Source of the DNA: an uncultured Bacteroides sp.
GTDB lineage: Bacteria > Bacteroidota > Bacteroidia > Bacteroidales > Bacteroidaceae
DNA: 64,000 bases
Direction of reading: 5' to 3'
NCBI GenBank assembly: GCA_944322355.1
Contig: CALUOT010000001.1
Coordinates: 92,714-156,713, forward strand
Made by a program: the position numbers and the translations under genes. Below the pieces are notes generated by a model. The model saw only the letters and a list, made by a program, of their open reading frames with translations, searched no databases and had not been told where the DNA came from. Shown here in pieces: positions 52,452-61,768 of the stretch (the stretch's first letter is position 1; each line of letters begins with the position of its first letter).

Positions 52452-53837
52452 ATGAGTGAAATGAATCATGTCGGGCTGTGGAATCGTTGTCTCGAGATAA
52501 TCCGGGATAATGTTTCTCCGCAGACATATAAAACGTGGTTTTGCCCTATTGTCCCTTTAAAATATGAGGACAAAACATTGGAATTGCAGGTGCCCAGTCA
52601 GTTCTTTTACGAATTTCTCGAAGAGAAGTTCCTGGACTTGCTGCGCCAGACTATTCATAAAGTCTTTGGCGAAGGTTCCAAGCTGATGTATAGGGTGATG
52701 GTCGTAAAGAATCCGCCAACAACGGTTCCGCTTCCTCCTCATGCCGGTTCACAAGCTCCTTTACATAAGCCTGTTACTAAAAGTATTCCACAGGTTCCGC
52801 AAGTATCGGATTTGGATCCGCACTTGAATAAGGATTATAACTTTGAAACATTCATTGAGGGTGAGAGTAACAAACTTTCGAGGAGTGTGGCCGAAGCTGT
52901 TGCGCTCAATCCGGCTAAGACTGTTTTTAATCCGTTGTTTTTCTATGGGGCTTCCGGGGTGGGTAAAACTCATCTAGCCAATGCTATTGGTACAAAAATT
53001 AAAGAGCTTTATCCGGAAAAGCGTGTGTTGTATGTCTCGGCTCATTTGTTCCAAGTGCAATACACCGACTCTGTGCGCAACAATACGACAAACGATTTCA
53101 TTAACTTCTACCAATCTATTGATGTTTTAATCATTGACGATATTCAGGAGTTTGCCGGTGTCACTAAGACACAGAATACTTTCTTCCATATATTCAATCA
53201 CTTGCATCAGAATGGCAAGCAGCTTATCTTGACTTCCGATCGTGCTCCGGTGTTGTTGCAAGGTATGGAAGAAAGATTGATTACCCGTTTTAAATGGGGG
53301 ATGGTGGCAGAATTGGAAAAACCGACTATCGAATTGCGCAGGAACATTTTACGTAATAAGATTCGACGGGATGGTTTGCAATTCCCTCCGGAGGTCATTG
53401 ACTATATTGCTGAAAACGTAAATGACAGTGTGCGCGATCTGGAAGGTATTATTATTTCTCTGATGGCTCACTCTACTATTTATAATAAGGATATAGATAT
53501 GGAGTTGGCTCAGCGCATTGTCAAGAAAATCAGTCGGAGTGAAACCAAAGCGGTTACTATCGATCATATTATTCAGACTGTTTGTTCACACTTCGGTTTG
53601 GAACCGGCAACCATTCATACCAAATCCCGAAAGAGAGAAGTGGTACAAGCGCGACAGATTGCGATGTATCTGGCTAAGAACAATACGGATTTTTCGACCT
53701 CTAAAATCGGGACACTCATTGGAAACAAGGATCATGCTACCGTGTTGCATGCCTGCAAGACTGTCAGGGAGCTAAGGGAGGTAGACAAGGCCTTTAAGTC
53801 GGAGTTGGATGAGATTCAAGCTGAACTTAGAAAATAA
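52452..53837 (+). CDS. dnaA: Chromosomal replication initiator DnaA
   Basis: 461 residues. Domain I at the N-terminus ([22 protein letters not shown]) is followed by a proline-rich linker, then the AAA+ domain with Walker A GASGVGKT at 166-173 and [10 protein letters not shown] near 224. The C-terminal DNA-binding domain has [14 protein letters not shown], the DnaA signature. It opens the replication origin. No DnaA-box cluster (TTATCCACA type) was found on either side, so oriC is probably elsewhere. A near-consensus -7 box (caattttg) lies about 60 nt upstream of the start. Confidence 0.97.
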   Translation: MSEMNHVGLWNRCLEIIRDNVSPQTYKTWFCPIVPLKYEDKTLELQVPSQFFYEFLEEKFLDLLRQTIHKVFGEGSKLMYRVMVVKNPPTTVPLPPHAGSQAPLHKPVTKSIPQVPQVSDLDPHLNKDYNFETFIEGESNKLSRSVAEAVALNPAKTVFNPLFFYGASGVGKTHLANAIGTKIKELYPEKRVLYVSAHLFQVQYTDSVRNNTTNDFINFYQSIDVLIIDDIQEFAGVTKTQNTFFHIFNHLHQNGKQLILTSDRAPVLLQGMEERLITRFKWGMVAELEKPTIELRRNILRNKIRRDGLQFPPEVIDYIAENVNDSVRDLEGIIISLMAHSTIYNKDIDMELAQRIVKKISRSETKAVTIDHIIQTVCSHFGLEPATIHTKSRKREVVQARQIAMYLAKNNTDFSTSKIGTLIGNKDHATVLHACKTVRELREVDKAFKSELDEIQAELRK

Positions 53838-53846
53838 ACCATTGAA

Positions 53847-53873
53847 AGAGCAGGACTTTAAAAGCCCTGCTTT
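53847..53873. terminator. Shared terminator between dnaA and the nitroreductase gene
   Basis: AGCAGG pairs with CCTGCT with inner CTTT/AAAG pairing and a following T-run on the plus strand. It overlaps the last codons of the convergent nitroreductase gene. Confidence 0.75.
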
Positions 53874-54592
53874 TTCATTACTTGCCCAAGCAATTCCGAC
53901 ATGGCTTCGGCATCTTTTTTCGTATAACGCACTTCTGTGAATACTTGTGCCAATGTTTCTTTTCCGTTTTCGGCAATAAATTGTTTGTTTTCCGGCAAAG
54001 ACTCCTTGTAGGCATAATAGCGGTCAATATCCTCCGAAGTATAGGGGTGGTAGACTTCTTCGTGTACCAATGCTTCCAGCGGCAGACGATCCACTTGAGG
54101 AGGATTTTCATCCGGCCAACCTACCGTAATCGTAGCAATAGGAAATACCAGTTCTGGTAATTCTAAAGCTTCTATGATCAGGTGAGGATTATAGGTCGTT
54201 GTTCCCAAATAGCAGATGCCCAGCCCTTTCTCTTCAGCTGCTACACAAAATGTCTGAGCAACCAGTAAAGCATCAGTGGCTCCGGTTACAAACCATTCCA
54301 GATTATTATAACCGGGTTCCGCTTTACGTTGTCTGCACCACTGGCTGAATCGGTGGAGGTCAATACAAAATGTAAGTACTACTGGAGCGTTTTGCACCAT
54401 CGGCTGGTTAAAATGGGCCGGTGCCAATTTCGCTTTCCGTTGAGCATCGCGAGTTACAATGACGCTGTATACCTGCATATTTCCTACGGTCGATGCGCGA
54501 AAAGAGGTTTCAAGCAACTCATTCAGCATATCAGTTGGAATATCTTTCTGCTGATATTTACGAATAGTTCTTCTTTGTTTCAAGCTTTCCAT
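53858..54592 (-). CDS. Nitroreductase-family FMN oxidoreductase
   Basis: 244 residues. The start MESLKQRRTIRKYQQKDIP gives the FMN phosphate-contact RRTIRKY. FRASTVGNMQVYSVIV and GLGICYLGTTTYNP follow the NfsA/FRP-like pattern. It reduces nitro compounds or quinones with NAD(P)H in the cytoplasm. The ATG at 54592 is preferred over one six codons upstream because AAAAGAAAAT precedes it. It is convergent with dnaA. The natural substrate is unknown. Confidence 0.87.
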   Translation of the reverse strand: MESLKQRRTIRKYQQKDIPTDMLNELLETSFRASTVGNMQVYSVIVTRDAQRKAKLAPAHFNQPMVQNAPVVLTFCIDLHRFSQWCRQRKAEPGYNNLEWFVTGATDALLVAQTFCVAAEEKGLGICYLGTTTYNPHLIIEALELPELVFPIATITVGWPDENPPQVDRLPLEALVHEEVYHPYTSEDIDRYYAYKESLPENKQFIAENGKETLAQVFTEVRYTKKDAEAMSELLGQVMKKQGF

Positions 54593-54917
54593 ATTTTCTT
54601 TTTTCTGCAAATATATAAAAGATTTGGGGAATAGTACGTACTAAGGTTGAAAAAGAACAATCGGATATTTATTCTCTTATTTTGGGTGAAGTGGGAAAAT
54701 TCGGAAAACTTCATCCCGTAACTGAAAATAGTAATAGGCTTATAATCAGTGTTCTATCGGGAATAAACAGAAAACTTCCTACCTGTTCATAAAAAAACGT
54801 TTTTTTGTTTTGTCAGATCAAAAAACATTCATAGCTTTGCAAAAACATTTGTTAATCCTAAGCTTAACTTCTACCATTTTAATCAATTTGCCTGTTAAAA
54901 TCTAAATATAAAATATT
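54593..54917. other. Intergenic leader of the B12-dependent ribonucleotide reductase gene
   Basis: 325 nt, AT-rich. Besides the promoter at 54809-54839 it holds no ORF and no recognisable cobalamin-riboswitch box (no GCCACTG-type core). An A/T hairpin aaaaaaacgttttttt lies at about 54791-54806. Confidence 0.5.
54809..54839 (+). promoter_or_regulatory. Promoter of the ribonucleotide reductase gene
   Basis: TTTG at 54809-54812, a 19-nt spacer and TAGCTTTG at 54832-54839 make a complete Bacteroidales promoter. The GTG start at 54918 lies 78 nt downstream. Confidence 0.8.
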
Positions 54918-57455
54918 GTGGAAAAGAAAACTTATACGTACGACGAAGCCTTTGAAGCCTCCCTCCATTACTTCCAAGGTGACGAGTTAGCAGCCAGGGT
55001 ATGGGTGAACAAATATGCGGTGAAAGACTCTTTCGGCAACATCTATGAAAAGTCGCCGGAAGATATGCATTGGCGAATAGCTAATGAAATAGCTCGCATC
55101 GAGGCCAAATATCCGAACCCTCTACGTGCAGAAGAATTGTTCGGTCTGTTGGATCATTTTAAGTACATTGTTCCACAGGGTAGTCCCATGACTGGTATTG
55201 GCAATGACTATCAGGTGGCTTCTTTGTCTAACTGTTTTGTTATCGGTATTGATGGCAATGCCGATTCGTATGGTGCTATTTTCAAAATCGATGAGGAACA
55301 AGTCCAGTTGATGAAACGTCGAGGAGGTGTCGGACATGATCTTTCGCATATCCGTCCGAAAGGTTCTCCTGTGAAAAACTCGGCGTTGACCTCCACCGGG
55401 TTGGTTCCTTTCATGGAACGTTATTCCAACTCTACTCGCGAAGTGGCTCAAGATGGGCGTCGGGGTGCCTTGATGCTGAGTGTTTCCATTAAACATCCGG
55501 ATGCAGAAGCCTTCATTGATGCCAAAATGACCGAAGGTAAAGTGACGGGAGCCAATGTGTCGGTCAAACTGGATGATGCTTTTATGCAGGCCGCCATTGA
55601 CAACCGGCCCTACATGCAGCAATATCCTATCGACAGTACGGATCCATTGGTTAAAAAAGAAATAGATGCCAGTGCCTTGTGGAAGAAAATAGTTCATAAT
55701 GCATGGAAATCTGCTGAGCCGGGTGTTTTATTCTGGGATACTATTATTAAAGAATCAGTTCCCGACTGTTATGCCGACCTCGGATATAAAACCGTTTCGA
55801 CCAATCCTTGTGGAGAAATTCCCCTATGTCCTTATGACTCCTGCCGTCTTTTGGCTATCAATCTGTATTCCTATGTAGTCAATCCGTTTAAGCCGGATGC
55901 CTATTTTGACTTTGACTTGTTCCGGAAGCATGTCAGCTTGGCTCAACGCATTATGGATGATATCATTGACTTGGAGTTGGAGAAGATTGAACGTATCCTG
56001 GAGAAGATTGACTCCGATCCCGAAAGTGATGACGTGAAAAGAACAGAACGTGTCTTGTGGCAGAAGATTTATAAGAAGAGCGGCCAAGGCAGACGTACAG
56101 GAGTGGGAATTACAGCTGAAGGAGATATGATAGCTGCGTTGAACCTTCGCTATGGTACGGAAGAGGCTACAGCGTTTTCAGAAAAAGTACACAAGACCAT
56201 TGCTTTGAGTGCTTATCGTTCATCGGTAGAAATGGCTAAAGAACGGGGAGCTTTCGAAGTGTATGATTCAGAGCGTGAGAAGAATAATCCGTTTATCAAT
56301 CGCTTACGTGAAGCAGATCCGCAACTTTATGAAGACATGAAGCAATACGGACGTCGCAACATCGCTTGTCTGACTATTGCTCCCACAGGGACAACCAGCC
56401 TCATGACTCAGACGACATCGGGCATCGAACCGGTATTCTTACCCGTATACAAACGTCGTCGTAAGGTCAATCCGAATGATACCAATGTCCGTATTGATTT
56501 TGTGGATGAGACCGGAGATGCTTTCGAAGAATATATCGTGTTCCATCCCAAGTTTGTGACCTGGATGGAAGCGCAAGGTTATGATCCTGCCCGACGCTAT
56601 ACCCAGGAAGAAGTAGACAAACTGGTCGCTCAGTCACCTTATTATAAAGCTACGTCCAACGATGTAGACTGGTTGATGAAAGTGAAGATGCAGGGGCGCA
56701 TTCAGAAATGGGTGGATCATTCGATCAGTGTGACGATCAATCTGCCGAACCATGTAGACGAAGAGTTGGTCAATCGTCTCTATATTGAAGCTTGGAAATC
56801 AGGTTGCAAGGGATGTACAGTATATCGTGATGGTTCTCGTTCAGGGGTACTTCTTTCCACGAAGAACGACAAGAAGGATGAATTGCCTCCTTGCAAGCCG
56901 CCTCGTATTGTGGAAACTCGTCCCAAGATATTGGATGCTGACGTGGTACGCTTCCAGAATAACAAGGAAAAGTGGGTGGCTTTCGTCGGGCTTTTGAATG
57001 GTCATCCATACGAAATCTTTACGGGAGTATTGGATGATGATGAAGGAATCGTGTTACCCAAGAATGTGGTTTCCGGACATATCATCAAGAATGTGGATGA
57101 AAATGGCAACAAGCGTTACGACTTTCAGTTTGAAAACAAACGCGGTTACAAAGTCACGATAGAAGGTCTGTCGGAGAAGTTCAATAAGGAATATTGGAAT
57201 TATGCCAAGTTGATTTCGGGTGTATTGCGCTATCGTATGCCTATCGAACAGGTAATCAAGCTGGTCAGCTCGTTGCAGCTCGATAGTGAAAGTATCAATA
57301 CCTGGAAAAACGGCGTAGAACGTGCGTTGAAGAAATATGTGACGGACGGAACGGAAGCCAAAGGACAAAAATGCCCGAATTGTGGCAACGAGACTTTGGT
57401 CTATCAGGAAGGGTGCTTGATTTGTAAAACTTGCGGCGCTTCCCGTTGTGGATAA
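54918..57455 (+). CDS. nrdJ: Adenosylcobalamin-dependent ribonucleotide reductase (class II)
   Basis: 845 residues from a GTG start. Class II features are SNCFVIGIDGNADSYGAI (first redox Cys), MKRRGGVGHDLSHIRPKGS, and the active-site TNPCGEIPL with the Asn, Cys and Glu of the radical site near 295. The C-terminus carries a zinc-ribbon-like CPNCGNETLV and CKTCGASRCG, whose last cysteines reload the active site. It makes deoxynucleotides with vitamin B12 and needs no oxygen. No riboswitch was seen upstream. A 16-bp inverted repeat follows the gene. Confidence 0.95.
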   Translation: MEKKTYTYDEAFEASLHYFQGDELAARVWVNKYAVKDSFGNIYEKSPEDMHWRIANEIARIEAKYPNPLRAEELFGLLDHFKYIVPQGSPMTGIGNDYQVASLSNCFVIGIDGNADSYGAIFKIDEEQVQLMKRRGGVGHDLSHIRPKGSPVKNSALTSTGLVPFMERYSNSTREVAQDGRRGALMLSVSIKHPDAEAFIDAKMTEGKVTGANVSVKLDDAFMQAAIDNRPYMQQYPIDSTDPLVKKEIDASALWKKIVHNAWKSAEPGVLFWDTIIKESVPDCYADLGYKTVSTNPCGEIPLCPYDSCRLLAINLYSYVVNPFKPDAYFDFDLFRKHVSLAQRIMDDIIDLELEKIERILEKIDSDPESDDVKRTERVLWQKIYKKSGQGRRTGVGITAEGDMIAALNLRYGTEEATAFSEKVHKTIALSAYRSSVEMAKERGAFEVYDSEREKNNPFINRLREADPQLYEDMKQYGRRNIACLTIAPTGTTSLMTQTTSGIEPVFLPVYKRRRKVNPNDTNVRIDFVDETGDAFEEYIVFHPKFVTWMEAQGYDPARRYTQEEVDKLVAQSPYYKATSNDVDWLMKVKMQGRIQKWVDHSISVTINLPNHVDEELVNRLYIEAWKSGCKGCTVYRDGSRSGVLLSTKNDKKDELPPCKPPRIVETRPKILDADVVRFQNNKEKWVAFVGLLNGHPYEIFTGVLDDDEGIVLPKNVVSGHIIKNVDENGNKRYDFQFENKRGYKVTIEGLSEKFNKEYWNYAKLISGVLRYRMPIEQVIKLVSSLQLDSESINTWKNGVERALKKYVTDGTEAKGQKCPNCGNETLVYQEGCLICKTCGASRCG

Positions 57456-57506
57456 CCCCTGTAAGCACAAACGTTTGCATAGCATTCGGAGATAGAAAAG
57501 CAATCT

Positions 57507-57560
57507 TAGCTACAATAACTATCAAGAAGTTTGTTTATACTTGCATAGTTATTGTAGCTA
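57507..57560 (+). terminator. Perfect 16-bp inverted repeat after nrdJ
   Basis: TAGCTACAATAACTAT (57507-57522) and its exact reverse complement (57545-57560) are separated by 22 nt, and ttgttttttc follows. The stem and T-run fit an intrinsic terminator for nrdJ. The spacer also holds TTTG and a near -7 box (tatacttg), so it could equally be an operator over the promoter of the next gene. Confidence 0.6.
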
Positions 57561-57589
57561 TTGTTTTTTCAAAGCATAAATCTAATAAT

Positions 57590-60289
57590 ATGATTCTATC
57601 ATTTCACATTGAATACCGCACCAGCTGGGGGGAAGAAGTCAAAGTACTAGGATCTATTCCCGAACTTGGAAAGAATGATGCCGACAAGGCTGTTCCGTTA
57701 CATACCATTGATGGTATACATTGGACTTCGGATATAGAAATCCAGGTCCCAGGAGAGAGATGTATACAATATAGTTATCACATATACCGTGGTAATCAAC
57801 GGGTTCGTACCGAATGGAATAACTTGCCAAGAACGTTGTATGTGTCTGACAATCCGGAAAAAATCTATCGTTTGGAAGACAGTTGGAAGAATCTACCGGA
57901 ACAGCAGTACTTTTATACATCGGCTTTTACTCAGTCGTTGCTGGCTCATCAGGAACGGGCTGCTTCCCCGCAGACTCATACCAAAGGTTTGCTGATAAAG
58001 GCGTACGCTCCATGCATTGACGAGAACCATTGTTTGGCCATTTGTGGTAATCAGAAAATGTGGGGCAATTGGGATCCGGACAAAGCTGTGCTGATGAGCG
58101 ATATCAATTTCCCGGAATGGCAAGTGGAAATTGATGCCGAACAGTTGACTTATCCGTTGGAATATAAATTTGTGCTATATAAGAAGGATGAAAAGCGTGT
58201 GGTGGCGTGGGAAAACAATCCCAATCGCTACATGGCCGATCCGGAGTTAAAAGACAACGAGACATTGGTCATCAGTGATCGTTATGTCTATTTTAGTCTG
58301 CCTTTGTGGAAAGGTGCCGGTGTGGCTGTTCCTGTTTTCTCCTTGCGTTCTGAAAAGAGTTATGGTGTCGGGGATTTTGGAGACCTTAAGCGAATGGTGG
58401 ATTGGACGGTGTTGACGCACCAGAAGGTTGTACAGATTTTGCCCATCAATGATACGACCATGACACATACATGGACAGACTCTTATCCCTACAGCAGTAT
58501 TTCCATCTATGCCTTCCATCCCATGTATACGGACTTGGAGCAGTTGGGTGAATTGAACGACCCTAAACAGATGGAGATGTTCAGACAACGCCGGAAGGAA
58601 CTGAATGCGCTGCCTGCGGTAGACTATGAAGCCGTCAATCGAACCAAGTGGGAGTATTTGCGTCTTATTTTTGCCCAAGAAGGAGAAAAGACATTTGCTA
58701 CAGAAGACTTTAAGCAATTCTTTGAAGACAATAAAGAGTGGTTGCAGCCGTATGCTGTATTCTGCTATCTGCGTGATGCTTATAAAACGCCCAATTTCCG
58801 CGAGTGGCCTAAATACAGCACTTATCAGGCCGAAGATATTCAAAAGTTATGCGAACCCCATACGGCTGACTATCCTCATATTGCCATCCATTATTATGTC
58901 CAATACCACCTGCATCTTCAGTTGCTGGAGGTGACGCGGCATGCTCGTGCCCATGGGGTCGTGCTGAAGGGAGATATTCCCATTGGCATCAGTCGCAACA
59001 GTGTGGAGGCTTGGAAAGAACCTCATTACTTCAATCTGAACGGACAGGCCGGAGCTCCGCCCGATGATTTTTCGGTGAACGGACAAAACTGGGGCCTCCC
59101 GACTTATAACTGGGAGGTGATGGAAAAAGACGGATATGCCTGGTGGATGAAACGTTTCCGCAAGATGGCGGAATACTTTGATGCTTATCGCATTGACCAT
59201 ATATTGGGTTTCTTCCGAATTTGGGAAATTCCGATGAATGCCGTACACGGTCTGTTGGGACAGTTTGTTCCGGCTTTACCCATGACAGCCGAGGAGATAG
59301 AAAGCTATGGATTGACGTTCCGCAAGGATTTCTTCCTGACTCCTTATATCCATGAATATTTCTTGGGGCAAGTGTTCGGTCCTCATACGGATTACGTGAA
59401 GAAGACTTTCTTGGATACTACTGACACGTGGGAAGTTTATCGGATGAAACCGGAGTTCGATACCCAGCGTAAGATAAAGGATTACTTTGAGGGAAAGACC
59501 GATGAGGACAGTATCTGGATACGCGATGGACTCTATTCGTTGATTAGTGATGTATTGTTTGTGCCCGATCGCAACGATTCGGAGAAATATCATCCGCGTA
59601 TCGGGGTGCAGCACGACTATATCTATCAATCTCTGAATGATTGGGAGAAAGCTGCTTTCAATAGGCTTTATGACCAATACTATTATCATCGCCACAACGA
59701 TTTCTGGGGACAACAAGCCATGAAGAAGTTACCTCAATTAACCCAATCGACCGACATGTTGGTTTGCGGGGAAGATTTAGGGATGATTCCGGCCTGTGTC
59801 GCTTGGGTGATGAACGAACTCCGCATTCTTTCTTTGGAGATTCAGCGCATGCCCAAGGACCCGTCACAAGAGTTTGGCCATCCGGATTGGTATCCTTATC
59901 GTTCGGTTTGCACCATCTCTACTCATGACATGTCGACACTGCGTGGCTGGTGGGAAGAGAATGCTTCACAAACCCAACGCTATTTCAACACTATGTTGGG
60001 GCACTATGGACAGGCACCTGCTACTGCTACGCCGGAACTCTGCGAGGAGATTGTCCGTAATCATCTTTATGGAAACTCCATCTTGAGTATTCTTTCTTTG
60101 CAGGATTGGCTCTCCATCGACGGGACATGGCGTAATCCTAATGTGCAGGAAGAACGCATCAATGTACCGGCCAATCCTCGTCATTACTGGCGGTATCGCA
60201 TGCACTTGACGTTGGAGCAACTGATGCAGGCCGATAGTCTGAATGAGAAAATCCGGAAAATGATTGCACAGACCGGAAGAACGTATTAA
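57590..60289 (+). CDS. malQ: 4-alpha-glucanotransferase (GH77) with two N-terminal starch-binding modules
   Basis: 899 residues. Two CBM20-like modules (about 1-100 and 130-230, with YRTSWGEEVKVLGSIPELG and NHCLAICGNQKMWGNWDPDKA) precede a GH77 barrel. The nucleophile is Asp536 in YRIDHILGFFR, the acid/base Glu728 in CGEDLGMIP, and Asp780 in STHDMSTLRGWW. It moves maltooligosaccharide segments and helps turn over glycogen in the cytoplasm. The ATG at 57590 is chosen because the modules begin there and the upstream frame runs through the inverted repeat. This plant-DPE2-like layout is usual in Bacteroidetes. Confidence 0.93.
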   Translation: MILSFHIEYRTSWGEEVKVLGSIPELGKNDADKAVPLHTIDGIHWTSDIEIQVPGERCIQYSYHIYRGNQRVRTEWNNLPRTLYVSDNPEKIYRLEDSWKNLPEQQYFYTSAFTQSLLAHQERAASPQTHTKGLLIKAYAPCIDENHCLAICGNQKMWGNWDPDKAVLMSDINFPEWQVEIDAEQLTYPLEYKFVLYKKDEKRVVAWENNPNRYMADPELKDNETLVISDRYVYFSLPLWKGAGVAVPVFSLRSEKSYGVGDFGDLKRMVDWTVLTHQKVVQILPINDTTMTHTWTDSYPYSSISIYAFHPMYTDLEQLGELNDPKQMEMFRQRRKELNALPAVDYEAVNRTKWEYLRLIFAQEGEKTFATEDFKQFFEDNKEWLQPYAVFCYLRDAYKTPNFREWPKYSTYQAEDIQKLCEPHTADYPHIAIHYYVQYHLHLQLLEVTRHARAHGVVLKGDIPIGISRNSVEAWKEPHYFNLNGQAGAPPDDFSVNGQNWGLPTYNWEVMEKDGYAWWMKRFRKMAEYFDAYRIDHILGFFRIWEIPMNAVHGLLGQFVPALPMTAEEIESYGLTFRKDFFLTPYIHEYFLGQVFGPHTDYVKKTFLDTTDTWEVYRMKPEFDTQRKIKDYFEGKTDEDSIWIRDGLYSLISDVLFVPDRNDSEKYHPRIGVQHDYIYQSLNDWEKAAFNRLYDQYYYHRHNDFWGQQAMKKLPQLTQSTDMLVCGEDLGMIPACVAWVMNELRILSLEIQRMPKDPSQEFGHPDWYPYRSVCTISTHDMSTLRGWWEENASQTQRYFNTMLGHYGQAPATATPELCEEIVRNHLYGNSILSILSLQDWLSIDGTWRNPNVQEERINVPANPRHYWRYRMHLTLEQLMQADSLNEKIRKMIAQTGRTY

Positions 60290-60318
60290 ATTAGCACCCG
60301 AAGAATGGGTAATGATTC

Positions 60319-60362
60319 ATGATAAATGGTTAATGGCAAATAGCTGATTAACCATTTATCAT
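60319..60362 (+). terminator. Perfect 15-bp inverted repeat between malQ and folB
   Basis: ATGATAAATGGTTAA (60319-60333) and its exact reverse complement (60348-60362) flank a 14-nt loop. It begins 30 nt after the malQ stop and ends 14 nt before folB. No T-run follows, so it may be a terminator, an RNA-stability element or an operator. Confidence 0.5.
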
Positions 60363-60376
60363 TATAAATAGAAAGA

Positions 60377-60751
60377 ATGAAGAGCTATATTCGCTTAGAC
60401 GACATGCGTTTTTTTGCCTACCACGGTGTGGCTCCGCAGGAGGCATTGGTCGGCAATGAGTATACGGTAACGTTACGGCTGGAAACGGATATGACAGAAG
60501 CCATGCAGACGGATAACGTGGCTCACACCGTGAATTATGCCGAAGTGTATCAAACCGTAAAAGAGGAAATGAACCGACCTTCCCAACTGCTGGAGCATGT
60601 GAGCGGACGTATCGTCCGGCGATTGTTTCATGACTTTCCTGCCATTGAACAGATAGACTTGAAGTTATGTAAGCGAAATCCGCCTATGGGAGCGGACATC
60701 GTTTCGGCAGGTGTCGAAATCCATTGTGCACGTGAGGATTTCGTTTTATAG
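60377..60751 (+). CDS. folB: Dihydroneopterin aldolase
   Basis: 124 residues. IRLDDMRFFAYHGVAPQEALVGNEY carries the family start with the catalytic glutamate region, and VNYAEVYQTVKEEM plus LCKRNPPMGADIVSAGVEI with its lysine complete the FolB pattern. It splits dihydroneopterin in folate synthesis. Its stop codon overlaps the stop of the convergent glycosyltransferase gene by 6 nt (ttatag). Confidence 0.93.
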   Translation: MKSYIRLDDMRFFAYHGVAPQEALVGNEYTVTLRLETDMTEAMQTDNVAHTVNYAEVYQTVKEEMNRPSQLLEHVSGRIVRRLFHDFPAIEQIDLKLCKRNPPMGADIVSAGVEIHCAREDFVL

Positions 60752-61762
60752 TCGGGAAAAAACTTGCCGTCGATAGAGATAGAAACGAACCAGAATGCTG
60801 TAAGACGTGCGTTCCGGAATGTGGGTTACCACAGTTTTCTTCAGATTTTCTTCACGGGCTTCCGTAAACGAAGGGCGCAAGGCTTTGAATGCTTGCCGGG
60901 CTTTCCATACAGCATGGGCATTGGGCCACTGGCCTTTCAACAGGAAGAAAAGGGCCGCTACACCGTCGAGCACTGTACGTATGCGCATGACGCGGGTTAA
61001 TTCCTCTGCCGGCAGATTTTTGTAGAGCATCAGCAGGTTGTTGCGGAAGTTCAAGAAGGTCTTGCGGGGATTTTCTTTCTTTAAGGTAGCCCCGCCTACG
61101 TGATAGACTACACTCTGGGGCACACATACTACCATCCGCCCACGTGCACGCAATCGCCAGCACAAATCAATCTCTTCCATGTGGGCAAAGAAACGTCCGT
61201 CTAAACCGCCTGCATCGCGATAATCAGTCAACCGGATGCATAAGGCCGCTCCCGAAGCCCAGGCTATCGGCAGCACTGTGTCATACTGTCCGTGGTCCTT
61301 TTCTACTTTTCCCAGGATGCGTCCCCGACAAAAGGGATAACCATAGCAGTCTATAAAACCACCGGCCGCACCGGCATATTCAAAAGCGGTCTTATCGCGC
61401 CAACTTCGCAATTTGGGTTGGCAGGCGGCCACTTCCGGATGAGCATCCAGATAGGCTATCAGCGGCTTCAGCCAATGTGCCGATACTTCTACATCCGAAT
61501 TCAATAAAACGACGTATTCGGCTTCGATGTGTGACAAAGCCTGATTGTATCCGTCGGCAAACCCTTGATTCTCAGCCATGCGAATCAGGCGTACGGAAGG
61601 AAATTCTTGGCGAACCAGTTCAATCGAATCGTCTGTCGAACCGTTATCAGCCACGTAGACTACGGCCCTATCGGCCTCCGAATGCTGAATGACCGAAGGC
61701 AGAAAGGTACGAAGCATCTCGCGCCCGTTCCAGTTTAATATCACTACGGCTATCTTCTCCAT
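60746..61762 (-). CDS. Family 2 glycosyltransferase (rhamnosyltransferase-like)
   Basis: 338 residues. VVILNWNGREMLRTFLPSV, DNGSTDDSIELV and VVLLNSDVEVSAHWL near 85-100 follow the WbbL-type GT2 family, and the acceptor segment HMEEIDLCWRLRARG contains the catalytic ED-type residues. It would add a sugar to a surface polysaccharide. It follows mtaB by 6 nt on the minus strand, an arrangement without obvious functional link. No polysaccharide cluster is nearby. Confidence 0.88.
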   Translation of the reverse strand: MEKIAVVILNWNGREMLRTFLPSVIQHSEADRAVVYVADNGSTDDSIELVRQEFPSVRLIRMAENQGFADGYNQALSHIEAEYVVLLNSDVEVSAHWLKPLIAYLDAHPEVAACQPKLRSWRDKTAFEYAGAAGGFIDCYGYPFCRGRILGKVEKDHGQYDTVLPIAWASGAALCIRLTDYRDAGGLDGRFFAHMEEIDLCWRLRARGRMVVCVPQSVVYHVGGATLKKENPRKTFLNFRNNLLMLYKNLPAEELTRVMRIRTVLDGVAALFFLLKGQWPNAHAVWKARQAFKALRPSFTEAREENLKKTVVTHIPERTSYSILVRFYLYRRQVFSRL

Positions 61763-61768
61763 GACATG

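Noticed and set aside
52101-54917. Replication origin next to dnaA
   Set aside because: No cluster of TTATCCACA-type DnaA boxes and no AT-rich unwinding tract with boxes was found on either side of dnaA.
54593-54917. Cobalamin riboswitch before the B12-dependent ribonucleotide reductase
   Set aside because: No B12-box core or multi-helix pattern could be found in the AT-rich leader.
57507-57560. Invertible (phase-variable) promoter like those of Bacteroides capsule loci
   Set aside because: The arms are only 22 nt apart, too close for recombinase-driven inversion, no recombinase gene is near, and a T-run follows as in a terminator.
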